From Pseudomonadota bacterium (GTDB lineage Bacteria > Pseudomonadota > Gammaproteobacteria > Steroidobacterales > Steroidobacteraceae), in NCBI GenBank assembly GCA_947453225.1, contig CANGFV010000011.1, positions 1 to 32,504 of the forward strand: a stretch of DNA of 32,504 nucleotides. Direction: 5' to 3'. Shown here piece by piece: positions 17,432 through 28,136 of this stretch (within the stretch, counting starts at the first letter, position 1; every line of letters starts with the position of its first letter). The translations under genes and the position numbers were made by a program. The notes under the pieces are model-generated. The model ran no database searches, was not told the origin of the DNA, and worked only from the letters and a program-made list of their open reading frames with translations.

Positions 17432-17968
17432 ATGGCCGAAAAAGCCACCATCGCACGACCCTATGCGCGCGCTGCGTTTGAATATGCGCAGCAGCATGGT
17501 CGCTTTGAGCAATGGTCTGCATCCTTGGCGGCTGCAACTGCGGTGACTGACGATGCCGCAGTACGGCGCTTGCTGAATCATCCTCACGTATCGCCAACGC
17601 AGTTGGTTGCTTTGATTAACGAGGTGGTTGGTCAGCAATTCGATGAGGCTGTGCGCAATTTTATTGCCACCTTGGCGCAGAATCATCGTCTTGTTTTGTT
17701 GTCTCACATTACTCAAATGTATGAGGCCATGCGTGCTGATGCGGAAAGCGTCGCCGATGTACAAGTGATCTCTGCAGTGCCACTAGATGCATCGCAACAG
17801 CAGCGATTGGCCGCGGCGTTAAAAAAGCGGCTCAATCGCAATGTACGCATGCATTGTTCAGTCGATGCAAAGTTAGTGGGTGGCGCAGTGGTTCGTTACG
17901 GCGATCTGGTGATTGATGGTTCGGTGAAAGAACGTCTCGCCCGTCTCGCTCATGTGATTACTAATTGA
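17432..17968 (+). CDS. atpH: ATP synthase F1 subunit delta
   Basis: Delta joins the b-subunit stalk to the top of the F1 hexamer. 178 aa with the N-terminal ATIARPYARAAFEYA signature and the C-terminal VGGAVVRYGDLVIDGSVKERL motif of the family. GGGAG precedes the ATG by 6 nt. Position between atpF and atpA is canonical. Confidence 0.96.
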   Translation: MAEKATIARPYARAAFEYAQQHGRFEQWSASLAAATAVTDDAAVRRLLNHPHVSPTQLVALINEVVGQQFDEAVRNFIATLAQNHRLVLLSHITQMYEAMRADAESVADVQVISAVPLDASQQQRLAAALKKRLNRNVRMHCSVDAKLVGGAVVRYGDLVIDGSVKERLARLAHVITN

Positions 17969-17986
17969 TTTTTTAGAAACCGGCAC

Positions 17987-18002
17987 ACTCGGTTGACCGA
18001 GT
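17987..18002 (+). other. Perfect hairpin upstream of atpA
   Basis: ACTCGG-TTGA-CCGAGT, a 6-bp stem with a tetraloop, ends 6 nt before the atpA Shine-Dalgarno GAGGA. It may influence mRNA processing or translation of atpA. Confidence 0.6.
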
Positions 18003-18020
18003 TCCTGTGAGGAAGTGGAA

Positions 18021-19559
18021 ATGTCTATCAAGGCCTCTGAAATTAGCGACCTGATCAAAAACAAGATTGCACAGTTTTCAGCTGCAACTGAAGACCGCAA
18101 TGTAGGTATTGTGGTCACCGTGACTGACGGTATCGTGCGTGTACACGGTCTTGCCGATGTGAAGTACGGCGAAATGCTTGAATTCCCAGGCGGTAGCTTT
18201 GGTCTGGCGTTGAACCTTGAACAAGATTCAGTCGGTGCCGTGGTGCTCGGTGAATACAAGCACATCGCTGAAGGCGACACGGTGAAAACCACAGGCCGTA
18301 TTCTTGAAGTGCCCGTCGGCGAAGGCCTGCTCGGTCGCGTAGTGGATGCGTTGGGTAATCCAATTGATGGCAAAGGTCCAATCAATGCAGCGCGCCAAGC
18401 GCCCATTGAGCGCGTAGCGCCAGGCGTGATTTATCGTAAGTCGGTGAATCAGCCTGTACAGACCGGTTATAAGGCCGTTGACTCGATGGTGCCAATTGGT
18501 CGTGGTCAGCGAGAATTAATCATCGGTGACCGCCAGACTGGTAAGACCGCAATGGCTGTTGATGCCATCATCAACCAGAAGGGCAGCGGCATTAAATGTA
18601 TCTATGTAGCTATCGGTCAGAAGCAATCTTCGATTGCAAACGTGGTACGTAAACTTGAAGAGCACGGTGCAATGGATCACACCATCATTGTCGCTGCTTC
18701 TGCTTCAACGCCAGCAGCCATGCAATATCTTGCGCCGTATGCTGGTTGCGCCATGGGTGAGTACTTCATGGATCAAGGTGAAGACGCCTTGGTCATTTAC
18801 GATGACTTGACCAAGCAAGCTTGGGCCTATCGTCAAATTTCCCTATTGCTGCGTCGTCCTCCAGGTCGTGAAGCCTATCCTGGTGACGTGTTCTATTTGC
18901 ACTCACGTTTGCTTGAGCGCGCTGCGCGTGTCAACGAAGAGTATGTTGAAAAGGCCACCAATGGTCGCGTGAAAGGTAAGACCGGTTCGTTAACTGGGTT
19001 GCCCATCATTGAAACTCAGGCCGGTGACGTGACTGCATTCGTGCCGACTAACGTGATTTCGATTACCGACGGTCAGATCTTCTTGGAATCTGATTTGTTC
19101 AACGCCGGTGTACGTCCTGCAATGAACGCCGGTATTTCCGTGTCCCGCGTAGGTGGTGCCGCTCAAACCGACATCATCAAGCGCTTAGGCGGCGGTATTC
19201 GTCTGTCATTGGCGCAGTATCGTGAATTGGCTGCGTTCTCGCAGTTTGCTTCTGATCTGGATGAGGCCACTCGTAAACAATTGGAACGCGGTCAGCGCGT
19301 GACCGAGTTGATGAAGCAAAAGCAATACGCTCCAATGTCTGTGGCTGAAATGGCATTGTCCATTTATGCCGTGAACAATGGTTATTTGGATAAGGTAGAC
19401 ACCAAAAAGGTGGGTGCATTTGAAGCTGCACTGCAGTCGTTTGCTAAGACCTCATTCAAGGCAGATGTTGATGCCATCAATGCTGAGCCCGTGCTGAAGA
19501 AGCACGAAGCTACGCTGAAAAAGATTTGTGACGAGTTCGCAGCGTCAGGCAGTTACTAG
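18021..19559 (+). CDS. atpA: ATP synthase F1 subunit alpha
   Basis: The non-catalytic nucleotide-binding F1 subunit. With the ATG at 18021 (SD GAGGA 7 nt upstream) it has 512 aa and the familiar [13 protein letters not shown] start; a GTG two codons earlier is also in frame. Walker A GDRQTGKT spans 169-176, the same place as in E. coli. The family motif [22 protein letters not shown] and the later [10 protein letters not shown] are present. 52 nt, holding a perfect hairpin, separate it from atpH. Confidence 0.98.
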   Translation: MSIKASEISDLIKNKIAQFSAATEDRNVGIVVTVTDGIVRVHGLADVKYGEMLEFPGGSFGLALNLEQDSVGAVVLGEYKHIAEGDTVKTTGRILEVPVGEGLLGRVVDALGNPIDGKGPINAARQAPIERVAPGVIYRKSVNQPVQTGYKAVDSMVPIGRGQRELIIGDRQTGKTAMAVDAIINQKGSGIKCIYVAIGQKQSSIANVVRKLEEHGAMDHTIIVAASASTPAAMQYLAPYAGCAMGEYFMDQGEDALVIYDDLTKQAWAYRQISLLLRRPPGREAYPGDVFYLHSRLLERAARVNEEYVEKATNGRVKGKTGSLTGLPIIETQAGDVTAFVPTNVISITDGQIFLESDLFNAGVRPAMNAGISVSRVGGAAQTDIIKRLGGGIRLSLAQYRELAAFSQFASDLDEATRKQLERGQRVTELMKQKQYAPMSVAEMALSIYAVNNGYLDKVDTKKVGAFEAALQSFAKTSFKADVDAINAEPVLKKHEATLKKICDEFAASGSY

Positions 19560-19595
19560 GCCGTTATTTGTTGACTCACCAGTACTGACACCGAC

Positions 19596-20459
19596 ATGCC
19601 AGGCACAAAAGAAATTCGCACCAAGATCGCGAGTATTAAAAATACTCAGAAGATCACCAAGGCCATGCAAATGGTGGCCGCCAGCAAAATGCGTAAGGCG
19701 CAGGATCGCATGCGTGCCTCGCGTCCTTATGCTGAGCGTATTCGTCGGGTGATTGGTCACTTGCGTTTGGCAAACCCTGACTTCAAGCATCCCTATCTTG
19801 TGGATCGTGAAGCTAAGTCAGTCGGTCTGATTATCATCAGTACTGATCGTGGCTTGTGCGGTGGTCTGAACGTTAATTTGTTTAAGGCAGCGATGGCTTC
19901 TATGCGCGAATGGCAGGCCAAAGGCTGCAGCGTTCATCTAAGTCTGATTGGTTCAAAGGCGGTACAGTTTTTCCGTCGTCTAAAGAATGTCGATACTTTG
20001 GGTACCGTGACGCATTTAGGTGATCATCCTCATGTGGCTGATTTAGTCGGCAACGTAAAAGTGATGCTCGATATGTACTGTGAAGGTAAGTTAGATCGCT
20101 TGTTTGTGGTCAATAACGTATTCGTGAACAGCATGACTCAGAAGCCAACCGTGAAGCAATTGTTACCGGTGGTGACTGAAGATGGCGATAAGTTGCAGAA
20201 AATGTGGGATTACATCTATGAACCTTCAGCTGCAGAACTGCTAGATGGTTTGTTGATGCGCTACATCGAATCTCAGGTGTATCAGGGCGCAGTTGAAAAT
20301 GTCGCCTGCGAAATGGCTGCACGAATGGTGGCCATGAAGAGCGCAACCGATAACGCCGGTTCGTTGATTCAAGAACTGCAGCGCGTGTACAACAAGGCTC
20401 GTCAGGCTGCGATTACCAAGGAAATTTCGGAAATCGTGGGTGGCGCAGCAGCTGTGTAA
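19596..20459 (+). CDS. atpG: ATP synthase F1 subunit gamma
   Basis: The central rotor shaft. 287 aa, with the conserved N-terminal helix [19 protein letters not shown] and [13 protein letters not shown], the [12 protein letters not shown] loop, and the C-terminal [18 protein letters not shown] helix that inserts in the alpha3beta3 cylinder. No clear SD precedes the ATG; it lies 36 nt after atpA and may be coupled. Confidence 0.97.
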   Translation: MPGTKEIRTKIASIKNTQKITKAMQMVAASKMRKAQDRMRASRPYAERIRRVIGHLRLANPDFKHPYLVDREAKSVGLIIISTDRGLCGGLNVNLFKAAMASMREWQAKGCSVHLSLIGSKAVQFFRRLKNVDTLGTVTHLGDHPHVADLVGNVKVMLDMYCEGKLDRLFVVNNVFVNSMTQKPTVKQLLPVVTEDGDKLQKMWDYIYEPSAAELLDGLLMRYIESQVYQGAVENVACEMAARMVAMKSATDNAGSLIQELQRVYNKARQAAITKEISEIVGGAAAV

Positions 20460-20504
20460 TGGTTTTGATTAAAGAATTTTTGTATAGAGTTTTAGTGTTG
20501 ACTC

Positions 20505-21963
<1,459 letters not shown>

Positions 21964-21981
21964 GCAGGCATAAGGCAGATC

Positions 21982-22398
21982 ATGGCAACTATTCATGTTG
22001 ATGTCGTAAGCGCTGAAGGTGAAATCTTCAGTGGCGAAGCGACAATGGTCTTTGCACCAGCGCAGTTGGGTGACATCGGCATTGCGCCGCGTCACGCACC
22101 CTTGCTCACCACGTTGCGTCCGGGTGAATTGCGTGTGCAGTTACCCTCGGGTGAAGAGCAGCATGTGTATGTTTCGGGTGGCGCGTTAGAGATTCAGCCG
22201 CATCTGGTGACAGTACTAGCCGATACAGCAATTCGTGCGAAAGATCTGGATGAAGCCGCTGCTCTGCAAGCCAAGCAACGTGCTGAGGATGCGCTGGCAA
22301 ATCGTACTGACGCAATCGAGGTGGCGGAAGCACAGGCCGAATTGCTGCGTGCGGTGGCACAACTCAAAGCCATCGGTCGGTTGCGTAAGCAAAAATAA
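21982..22398 (+). CDS. atpC: ATP synthase F1 subunit epsilon
   Basis: The rotor subunit that couples gamma to the c-ring and can inhibit ATP hydrolysis. 138 aa: an N-terminal beta-sandwich ([15 protein letters not shown]..., [14 protein letters not shown], ...[11 protein letters not shown]) and a C-terminal two-helix region ([17 protein letters not shown]...). It is the last atp gene; AAGG precedes the ATG by 7 nt and a terminator follows. Confidence 0.97.
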   Translation: MATIHVDVVSAEGEIFSGEATMVFAPAQLGDIGIAPRHAPLLTTLRPGELRVQLPSGEEQHVYVSGGALEIQPHLVTVLADTAIRAKDLDEAAALQAKQRAEDALANRTDAIEVAEAQAELLRAVAQLKAIGRLRKQK

Positions 22399-22430
22399 TC
22401 ACTGTTGTAAGCACCTGTATCATGTGCACT

Positions 22431-22466
22431 AAACGCGTCCGCAGAGTTACTCCGGGCGCGTTTTTA
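22431..22466 (+). terminator. Terminator of the atp operon
   Basis: AAACGCG plus TCCG pair with CGGG plus CGCGTTT around an 11-nt loop (one T-G wobble), followed by a T run (TTTTTATTT). A good rho-independent terminator 32 nt after atpC. Confidence 0.87.
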
Positions 22467-22499
22467 TTTGTCATAACTAAAAGAAATCAGCGTAACGAC

Positions 22500-22528
22500 T
22501 TGTCTGGCGTATTTGACCCGCCTACAGT
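22500..22528 (+). promoter_or_regulatory. Possible glmU promoter
   Basis: TTGTCT (22500-22505), 17-nt spacer, TACAGT (22523-22528). A moderate sigma70 match downstream of the atp terminator; a start near 22535 would leave about 22 nt before glmU. Confidence 0.4.
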
Positions 22529-22556
22529 TGTGTAATTGATCTACTAGGATTACCTC

Positions 22557-23921
22557 ATGTCATTGTCCATCGTTATTCTGGCGGCCGGTCAAGGCAAGCG
22601 CATGAATTCAAAGTTGCCCAAGGTGTTGCAGCCCTTGGCGGGCGTGCCTTTGTTGAGCCATGTGCTCCATACTGCCCGTAGTTTGCAGGCGGCGTATATT
22701 CATGTGGTCTATGGTCATGGCGGGGAACAAGTCCGTGCTGCGATTAACGATTCGGCAATCAACTGGGTCTTGCAAGCGCAACAACTCGGCACCGGTCATG
22801 CGTTGGCGCAAGCCATGCCGCACATTGCCGATGATCAAACGGTATTAGTGCTCTATGGCGATGTACCACTGACACGCCCACAAACTTTGCAGCCTTTACT
22901 GGATGCGGTGGCGCAAGGGTCGGTGGGATTGCTCAGCGTTAAGTTAGCCGACCCCACCGGTTATGGCCGCATTGTGCGTAATAACATGGGTGGCGTTGTG
23001 CGTATTGTTGAACACAAGGATGCCAACACTAAAGAACGCAGCATTGATGAAGCTAACACGGGTTTGCTAGCCGCTAAAGCCAGTCAATTAAAGCAATGGC
23101 TGGCGCAACTAAAAAATGACAATGCACAGGGTGAATATTATTTGACCGATATCGTCACGATGGCGGTACGCGATGGTGTAAAGGTTGAGGCGATATTGGC
23201 GCCGAGTGAAGCGGAAGTATTGGGCGTGAATGATAAAACTCAACTCGCTGAAGTCGAAGCGCACTTACGTAGTTGGCGTGCTAAAGAGTTGATGCAACAA
23301 GGTGCGACATTAGCTGATCCTACGCGCATTGATATTCGCGGTGAAGTTACAGTCGGCAAAGATGTATTCATCGATGTTAATGTCGTATTCATAGGTCGCG
23401 TGCATTTAGCCGATGGCGTGCGCATTGGTCCAAACTGTTTCATCAAAGACACATCGATTGCTGAAGGCACAGAGCTGTTTGCCAATTGCGTGACCGATCA
23501 AGTGGTTATTGGCCCAGAATGTCATATCGGTCCTTTTGCGCGGTTACGTCCAGAGACCAAGCTGGCTGACCATGTGCACATTGGTAACTTTGTAGAAGTG
23601 AAAAAGAGTCAGATTGGTTCTGGTAGTAAGGCCAATCATCTCACTTATATTGGCGATGCGACGGTGGGCAGCGGCGTGAATGTTGGCGCGGGTACCATCA
23701 CGGTGAATTACGATGGCGCCAATAAATGGCAAACCGTGATTGAAGATAATGTCTTTATCGGTTCAGGCTCGATGTTGATCGCGCCAGTCACGATTGGCAA
23801 AGGTGCCAATACCGGTGCAGGCTCGACCATTACCAAAGATGCACCTGCGGGTAAGCTCACTTTAGCGCGCTCTAAACAAGTGACAATTGAAGGTTGGAAG
23901 CGTCCTACTAAAAAGTCTTAA
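22557..23921 (+). CDS. glmU: Bifunctional GlmU (GlcN-1-P acetyltransferase / GlcNAc-1-P uridyltransferase)
   Basis: GlmU makes UDP-GlcNAc for peptidoglycan and LPS in two steps. 454 aa, as in E. coli (456). N-terminal Rossmann-like uridyltransferase: LAAGQGKRM near residues 7-15, LYGDVPL, and EANTGLL. From about residue 250 a left-handed beta-helix of hexapeptide repeats carries the acetyltransferase, with GPFARLRPE, NHLTYIGD and NYDGANK. The ATG is preceded by AGGA. glmS follows after 81 nt, so the two UDP-GlcNAc genes are neighbours. Confidence 0.98.
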   Translation: MSLSIVILAAGQGKRMNSKLPKVLQPLAGVPLLSHVLHTARSLQAAYIHVVYGHGGEQVRAAINDSAINWVLQAQQLGTGHALAQAMPHIADDQTVLVLYGDVPLTRPQTLQPLLDAVAQGSVGLLSVKLADPTGYGRIVRNNMGGVVRIVEHKDANTKERSIDEANTGLLAAKASQLKQWLAQLKNDNAQGEYYLTDIVTMAVRDGVKVEAILAPSEAEVLGVNDKTQLAEVEAHLRSWRAKELMQQGATLADPTRIDIRGEVTVGKDVFIDVNVVFIGRVHLADGVRIGPNCFIKDTSIAEGTELFANCVTDQVVIGPECHIGPFARLRPETKLADHVHIGNFVEVKKSQIGSGSKANHLTYIGDATVGSGVNVGAGTITVNYDGANKWQTVIEDNVFIGSGSMLIAPVTIGKGANTGAGSTITKDAPAGKLTLARSKQVTIEGWKRPTKKS

Positions 23922-24002
23922 CTTCAGCATTAATCGAGTTATTGCGAGTTACAATACAAAGAATGCCTGCGCTATAAGCGGCTCTCATGTAAGAGGTTTG
24001 AT

Positions 24003-25841
24003 ATGTGTGGAATTGTGGGTGGAGTAGCCAAGCGAGATATCGTGCCGATCCTGATCGAGGGTCTGCGTCGCCTTGAATATCGCGGTTACGACTCTGCGGG
24101 TTTGGCGGTGCTGACCGACAGTCAAAAACTCGGGCGCCTACGCACTGTAGGTAAAGTCAAAAATCTCCAAGAAGCCTTGGATGACAGTCCTACTTCAGGA
24201 CGATTAGGCATTGCGCATACACGTTGGGCGACACATGGTGCGCCTGCTGAACGCAATGCACATCCGCATATTTCTAAAGATGGAATTTCCATTGTGCATA
24301 ACGGCATCATCGAAAATCATGATGAGCTGCGCGAGGAACTCATTCAGTTGGGTTATAAATTCGAATCTGAAACTGATACCGAAGTCATTGCGCATCGCAT
24401 TCATCACCACATGTTGAAGCTCGATGGTGATCTGTTCAAATCTGTGCGCGCTACCGTTGCAGAATTAGAAGGCGCGTATGCGCTAGCTGTACTCTCTGAA
24501 AATACACCAGACAAACTGGTGTTAGCGCGTGAGGGCTGTCCTGTGGTTATTGGTGTGGGTGACGGCGAGCACTTCGTCGCCTCAGATGTCTCTGCGTTGC
24601 TGCCTGTGACGCGTAACTTCATGTTCCTTGAAGAAGGCGATGTCGCTGAAGTGTATGGTGATCACTTGCGCGTATTAGATCGCGAAGGTCAAGTCGTGCA
24701 ACGTCCAGTGCGTGTCAGTGAGTTGTCAGCCGATGCGGCAGAGAAGGGCGATTACCCGCATTACATGCTCAAAGAAATTTATGAACAATCACGTGCGGTG
24801 GCGCAAACGCTTGAAGAGCGTGTTGCTGGCGGTAAGTTACTTGAAGCTGCATTTGGTCCTACCGCGATGGATGTGCTGCGCCGTACGGAAGCAGTACAAA
24901 TTGTGGCGTGTGGTACCAGTTATCACGCGGGTGTGGTCGCCAAGTATTACATTGAACAAATCGCACAACTGCCGTGTTGGGTGGAAGTGGCTAGCGAATA
25001 TCGCTATCGCAATCCTGTGGTGCCTAAAAACACTTTGTTCGTCACCATTTCTCAGTCGGGTGAAACTGCGGATACGCTGGCTGGATTGCGTATGGCCAAG
25101 CAAGCAGGCTATCTGTCTTCACTGGCCATTTGTAATGTACCCGAAAGTTCATTAGTGCGTGAATCGGAACTGGTGATGCTTACGCGTGCAGGCCCTGAAA
25201 TTGGCGTGGCTTCTACCAAAGCGTTTACCACGCAACTCACTGCGCTAGGTATGTTGGTGGTCGCGCTGGCAAAGTTTCATAGCGCAGATGCAGAACGCGA
25301 ACGTAATTTGGTACAGCGCTTGATTGAAATCCCAAACTTGATTGAAAAAACATTAAAGCTAGATGCAACGATTAAAGAGTTGGCCAAGTCTTTTGCTGAT
25401 AAGCATCACGCATTGTTTTTAGGTCGCGGGCAGATGTACCCCATTGCAATGGAAGGCGCGCTTAAGCTCAAAGAAATTTCATACATTCATGCCGAGGCTT
25501 ATCCTGCTGGTGAACTTAAGCATGGGCCATTGGCATTAGTTGATACCGACATGCCTGTGATTGTAGTGGCGCCAAATAATGACTTACTAGAAAAGCTGAA
25601 GTCCAACATGCAAGAAGTGCGTGCGCGCGGTGGTGAGTTATATGTTTTCGCCGATCCAGATTCAGGTATCGAATCCTCTGAAGGTGTGACCGTGATTCAT
25701 ATGCCAAAGCATATCAGCCACTTCCAAGCTGCGATCATTTACACCTTGCCACTTCAGTTGTTGTCCTATCACTGTGCCATTCTTAAAGGCACGGATGTAG
25801 ATCAACCAAGAAACTTGGCGAAGTCAGTCACGGTGGAGTGA
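24003..25841 (+). CDS. glmS: Glutamine-fructose-6-phosphate aminotransferase (isomerizing) GlmS
   Basis: GlmS makes glucosamine-6-phosphate from fructose-6-phosphate and glutamine, the first committed step to UDP-GlcNAc. 612 aa, close to E. coli (609). The class-II glutaminase domain begins with catalytic C2 (MCGIVGG) and includes [13 protein letters not shown] and VHNGIIENH; two SIS domains follow with [17 protein letters not shown], and the C-terminal end [17 protein letters not shown] sits 6 nt before the ATG. No glmS ribozyme is expected or seen in the short leader. Confidence 0.98.
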   Translation: MCGIVGGVAKRDIVPILIEGLRRLEYRGYDSAGLAVLTDSQKLGRLRTVGKVKNLQEALDDSPTSGRLGIAHTRWATHGAPAERNAHPHISKDGISIVHNGIIENHDELREELIQLGYKFESETDTEVIAHRIHHHMLKLDGDLFKSVRATVAELEGAYALAVLSENTPDKLVLAREGCPVVIGVGDGEHFVASDVSALLPVTRNFMFLEEGDVAEVYGDHLRVLDREGQVVQRPVRVSELSADAAEKGDYPHYMLKEIYEQSRAVAQTLEERVAGGKLLEAAFGPTAMDVLRRTEAVQIVACGTSYHAGVVAKYYIEQIAQLPCWVEVASEYRYRNPVVPKNTLFVTISQSGETADTLAGLRMAKQAGYLSSLAICNVPESSLVRESELVMLTRAGPEIGVASTKAFTTQLTALGMLVVALAKFHSADAERERNLVQRLIEIPNLIEKTLKLDATIKELAKSFADKHHALFLGRGQMYPIAMEGALKLKEISYIHAEAYPAGELKHGPLALVDTDMPVIVVAPNNDLLEKLKSNMQEVRARGGELYVFADPDSGIESSEGVTVIHMPKHISHFQAAIIYTLPLQLLSYHCAILKGTDVDQPRNLAKSVTVE

Positions 25842-25960
25842 TCTCAATAGGATCTCTGTTCATGATTGATCGAAATGCAGTGATAAACCATTTAACATAA
25901 GTTTTGGAAGGTTGTCGGCGGATTTTACAATTCAGAGATTTCATGATGGAGTTTAGTGCG

Positions 25961-25981
25961 CAACAACGCAACAAGTTGTTG
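25961..25981. repeat. CAACAA repeats upstream of sigma54 promoter
   Basis: CAACAA-CG-CAACAA-G-TTGTTG: a direct repeat followed by an inverted copy with a 1-nt centre. It lies 24-44 bp upstream of the -24 element and could be a binding site for an activator of the PEP-CTERM gene. Function is inferred from position only. Confidence 0.4.
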
Positions 25982-26004
25982 ATACATATAAACGATGAGC
26001 TTTG

Positions 26005-26020
26005 TGGTATAAAAATTGCA
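26005..26020 (+). promoter_or_regulatory. Sigma54 (-24/-12) promoter
   Basis: TGGTATAAAAATTGCA matches the consensus TGGCACRNNNNTTGCW at every defined position except two C-to-T changes, with the obligatory GG-N10-GC spacing (GG 26006-26007, GC 26018-26019). Start expected near 26031. Sigma54 control of PEP-CTERM genes, with the PrsK/PrsR two-component system, is known in other bacteria. Confidence 0.7.
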
Positions 26021-26035
26021 GGCTTAACTGTTTAG

Positions 26036-26054
26036 GTGTGGCATTCAGCCACAC
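26036..26054 (+). other. Hairpin at 5' end of PEP-CTERM mRNA
   Basis: GTGTGGC-ATTCA-GCCACAC, a perfect 7-bp stem starting about 5 nt after the predicted transcription start and ending 17 nt before the SD (GAGGAG). No U-tract follows. A 5'-terminal stabilising stem is the simplest reading. Confidence 0.6.
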
Positions 26055-26080
26055 AAATTTAGGATCATTGAGGAGAAAAC

Positions 26081-26803
26081 ATGAAAATTCATTCTATAAG
26101 CTTTGCTTTACTGGGGTCGTTCCTCAGCGCGTCTGTTTGTTTTGCTGGCACAGTGTTAGGGGGTGCTACCCTTCCATACACTGCTACTGTACATAGTGGC
26201 ACTGTATCCCCAAGTTCATACCTAAACTACGTATCTGGTGGTAGTGGTTGGACGGGTATAGCTGCGGGAACCGGCGCAACCAACGAATTTGCTTACTCTG
26301 TATCTGATGCTGTTTCTACTGCCGATCACAAAGCCGCGCAGTTCGATCCGGCAATATTATTTCATAGTCAATCAGCCTTGAACTCTGTCATTGCTGTCTC
26401 TGGAATTGAGCATGGCTGGAATGCGAGCAATACAAATGAATTCTGGGAACCGTTTGAATTTCGTATCTTTGGCTGCACAACATCATCGCTGAGTGCTTGT
26501 AACGAGCAGGGTACAATCACTGACATCTGGGAATTAGGTGTTGATGATGTAACAGCTTATAAAAATGGAGATGATTGGACTTCTCAGTGGGCTTTCAACC
26601 AGTCATATAATTACTTTGCTGTGTTTTCGGGTGACGTTCTCGTAGGGGGAAACTATTCTCCTGGCGAAGGAGAGATTGATGCATTGGCAGCTGGAATTAC
26701 CTCAGTTCCTGAGCCAAGCACTCTTGCTCTCCTAGGTCTAGGTTTGGGAGGAATTTTCTTTTCTCGTTCGCGTAAGAGTCAAAATCTTTCATCGAGAAAG
26801 TAA
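26081..26803 (+). CDS. PEP-CTERM sorting-domain secreted protein
   Basis: A 240-aa exported protein. A signal peptide covers residues 1-22 (hydrophobic core about 8-18, cleavage near SVCFA). The middle is rich in Ser, Thr, Gly, Asn and aromatic residues with no domain I recognise. The C-terminus has the full PEP-CTERM signal: VPEPSTLALL from residue 209, a hydrophobic helix, then a basic end (SRSRK). Such proteins are processed by exosortase and usually linked to exopolysaccharide, biofilm or floc formation. No exosortase or polysaccharide gene is in this window, so it is a dispersed target gene. A strong SD (GAGGAG) and a sigma54 promoter precede it. Confidence 0.92.
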   Translation: MKIHSISFALLGSFLSASVCFAGTVLGGATLPYTATVHSGTVSPSSYLNYVSGGSGWTGIAAGTGATNEFAYSVSDAVSTADHKAAQFDPAILFHSQSALNSVIAVSGIEHGWNASNTNEFWEPFEFRIFGCTTSSLSACNEQGTITDIWELGVDDVTAYKNGDDWTSQWAFNQSYNYFAVFSGDVLVGGNYSPGEGEIDALAAGITSVPEPSTLALLGLGLGGIFFSRSRKSQNLSSRK

Positions 26804-26816
26804 ATCACTCGGCTCC

Positions 26817-26853
26817 AGATGGCAGGCTACAACTTAAACCTGCCATCTTATTT
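26817..26853 (+). terminator. Terminator after PEP-CTERM gene
   Basis: A perfect 10-bp stem AGATGGCAGG / CCTGCCATCT with a 12-nt loop, followed by TATTT. The U-tract is short, but the position 13 nt after the stop fits. Confidence 0.75.
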
Positions 26854-26862
26854 AAGTTGAAA

Positions 26863-27396
26863 TCAGTCAACCGAAGTATGCATCTCATGCTGCATGTCGC
26901 CATGATTCATATGTTCGCTAGTTTCTGATTGGTAACCAAATAAACTTGGGTCGGTCATGCCAGCAATCATGGCGATGTGGCCGAAGATCAGAAACAACGC
27001 CACGCAGATGGCATGTACTTTCAGTTTGGCGTCTTGTCCCAAACCTTTATTCACTAATCCAAATTCTTGCAACGCAATCCAAATGAGTGGCAGCCCGCTA
27101 ATTAGGTAACTGAGTACCGCCACCACATCAATGAATGTGCGCCATTCACCGGCAGTCGTGAGTGGCAATACTGCATTCTTGGTGAGATACACAATCACGC
27201 CGATGAAGTACATACCAACAAGCATGCCGGTATAACGATTAAGAGCAGCGACTGTGCCATCGAGTTTGCGAGTAAAGAGCAGGTATAGTTCGGTGATTGC
27301 TAGAGTTTCTGCCAGCACTACGGGAATCGCCATGAAGATCAGCAGATTCCAAGGTTGGTTGTCTGCTAGCAGTTGCATGTAGTGAGTCATGTTCAT
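26863..27396 (-). CDS. Four-helix membrane protein with His/Met-rich C-terminal tail
   Basis: I do not recognise this 177-aa protein with certainty; it may belong to an uncharacterised DUF membrane family. Hydrophobic segments lie at about residues 18-41, 57-73, 89-109 and 127-147. The last 20 residues hold four His and three Met (H162, M163, H165, M168, H170, M172, H173), typical of soft-metal (copper, silver or nickel) binding tails, though no metal is proven. GAGG is 7 nt before ATG 27396. It is convergent with the PEP-CTERM gene and divergent from slyD. Confidence 0.75.
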   Translation of the reverse strand: MNMTHYMQLLADNQPWNLLIFMAIPVVLAETLAITELYLLFTRKLDGTVAALNRYTGMLVGMYFIGVIVYLTKNAVLPLTTAGEWRTFIDVVAVLSYLISGLPLIWIALQEFGLVNKGLGQDAKLKVHAICVALFLIFGHIAMIAGMTDPSLFGYQSETSEHMNHGDMQHEMHTSVD

Positions 27397-27514
27397 GGCG
27401 CCGCCTCGATGAGTTCGGTGATTGAAGTTCGGTGCATAGTTAATAGGGTTTGTGCGTTACTTTCAATGTGCTCGCTGTTTTGTCGAAATTCAGACGATAT
27501 TTGCACCGAATTCG

Positions 27515-27543
27515 TTGACGGATTGGATGCCGCATGGTGTAGT
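27515..27543 (+). promoter_or_regulatory. Probable slyD promoter
   Basis: TTGACG (27515-27520), 17-nt spacer, TGTAGT (27538-27543): a near-consensus -35 and a 4/6 -10. It lies 38 nt before the slyD start. Confidence 0.5.
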
Positions 27544-27581
27544 GGGTGAATTATTAAGCAGCTAATCCGTTGGAGTTTTTG

Positions 27582-28067
27582 ATGAAAATTGCGAAAAACC
27601 AAGCCGTGCAAATTCACTACACCCTCAAAAATGATGCCGGTGAGGTGTTGGATTCATCGGATGGTGCGGAGCCGTTGGCCTATTTGCAGGGTCACGGCAA
27701 TCTGATTTCAGGTCTTGAAGCGGCACTTGAAGGTAAGCGTGCCGGCGATAAGCTGAATGTCAGCATTGCACCTGCCGATGGTTATGGGGTGCACGATGCG
27801 TCACTGGTACAAGAAGTGCCACGTAGTGCGTTTAAGGGCATTGATGACATTCAAGAAGGTATGCAGTTCCGCGCCGAGTCTAACCAAGGGCCACGCATGG
27901 TGACGGTAACTAAGGTGACTGAAGCAACTATTACGGTAGATGGCAATCATCCGCTGGCAGATCAGACGCTGCACTTTGCAGTGGAAGTCGTCGATGTCAG
28001 AGCAGCCACTGAAGAAGAATTGAGCCACGGACATGTACACGGCCCAGGCGGTCATCACCACCATTAA
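27582..28067 (+). CDS. slyD: SlyD-like FKBP-type peptidyl-prolyl isomerase
   Basis: A cytoplasmic prolyl isomerase and chaperone. An FKBP domain split by an insert-in-flap domain (about residues 70-125) is the SlyD layout; SSDGAEPLAYLQGHGNLISGLE and GYGVHD are family motifs. The C-terminus is a short His-rich tail (HGHVHGPGGHHHH), like a reduced version of the nickel-binding tail of E. coli SlyD, which serves hydrogenase maturation. Start is ATG 27582 (161 aa), 6 nt after GGAG; the frame could begin at TTG 27570, which would place the SD inside it. A bidirectional terminator follows. Confidence 0.94.
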   Translation: MKIAKNQAVQIHYTLKNDAGEVLDSSDGAEPLAYLQGHGNLISGLEAALEGKRAGDKLNVSIAPADGYGVHDASLVQEVPRSAFKGIDDIQEGMQFRAESNQGPRMVTVTKVTEATITVDGNHPLADQTLHFAVEVVDVRAATEEELSHGHVHGPGGHHHH

Positions 28068-28096
28068 TCGTTAAGACAGCTTAACTAGAAAAATAG

Positions 28097-28136
28097 CTGG
28101 CGGCCGAATTCATCATTCGCCGCCAGTTTTTATTTT
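28097..28136. terminator. Bidirectional terminator between slyD and leuA
   Basis: CTGGCGG and CGAAT pair with ATTCG and CCGCCAG (one bulged C) and are followed by TTTTTATTTT; on the other strand the stem is followed by a TATTTTT run. It serves the convergent slyD and leuA genes, and its T-tract overlaps the leuA stop codon. Confidence 0.93.

Noticed and set aside
23922-24002. glmS ribozyme
   Set aside because: The leader is only 81 nt, the ribozyme is mainly from Gram-positive bacteria, and no matching core was seen.
25943-26035. 30-codon frame upstream of the PEP-CTERM gene
   Set aside because: It runs through the sigma54 promoter and has no SD or recognisable content, so transcription from that promoter would not include it.
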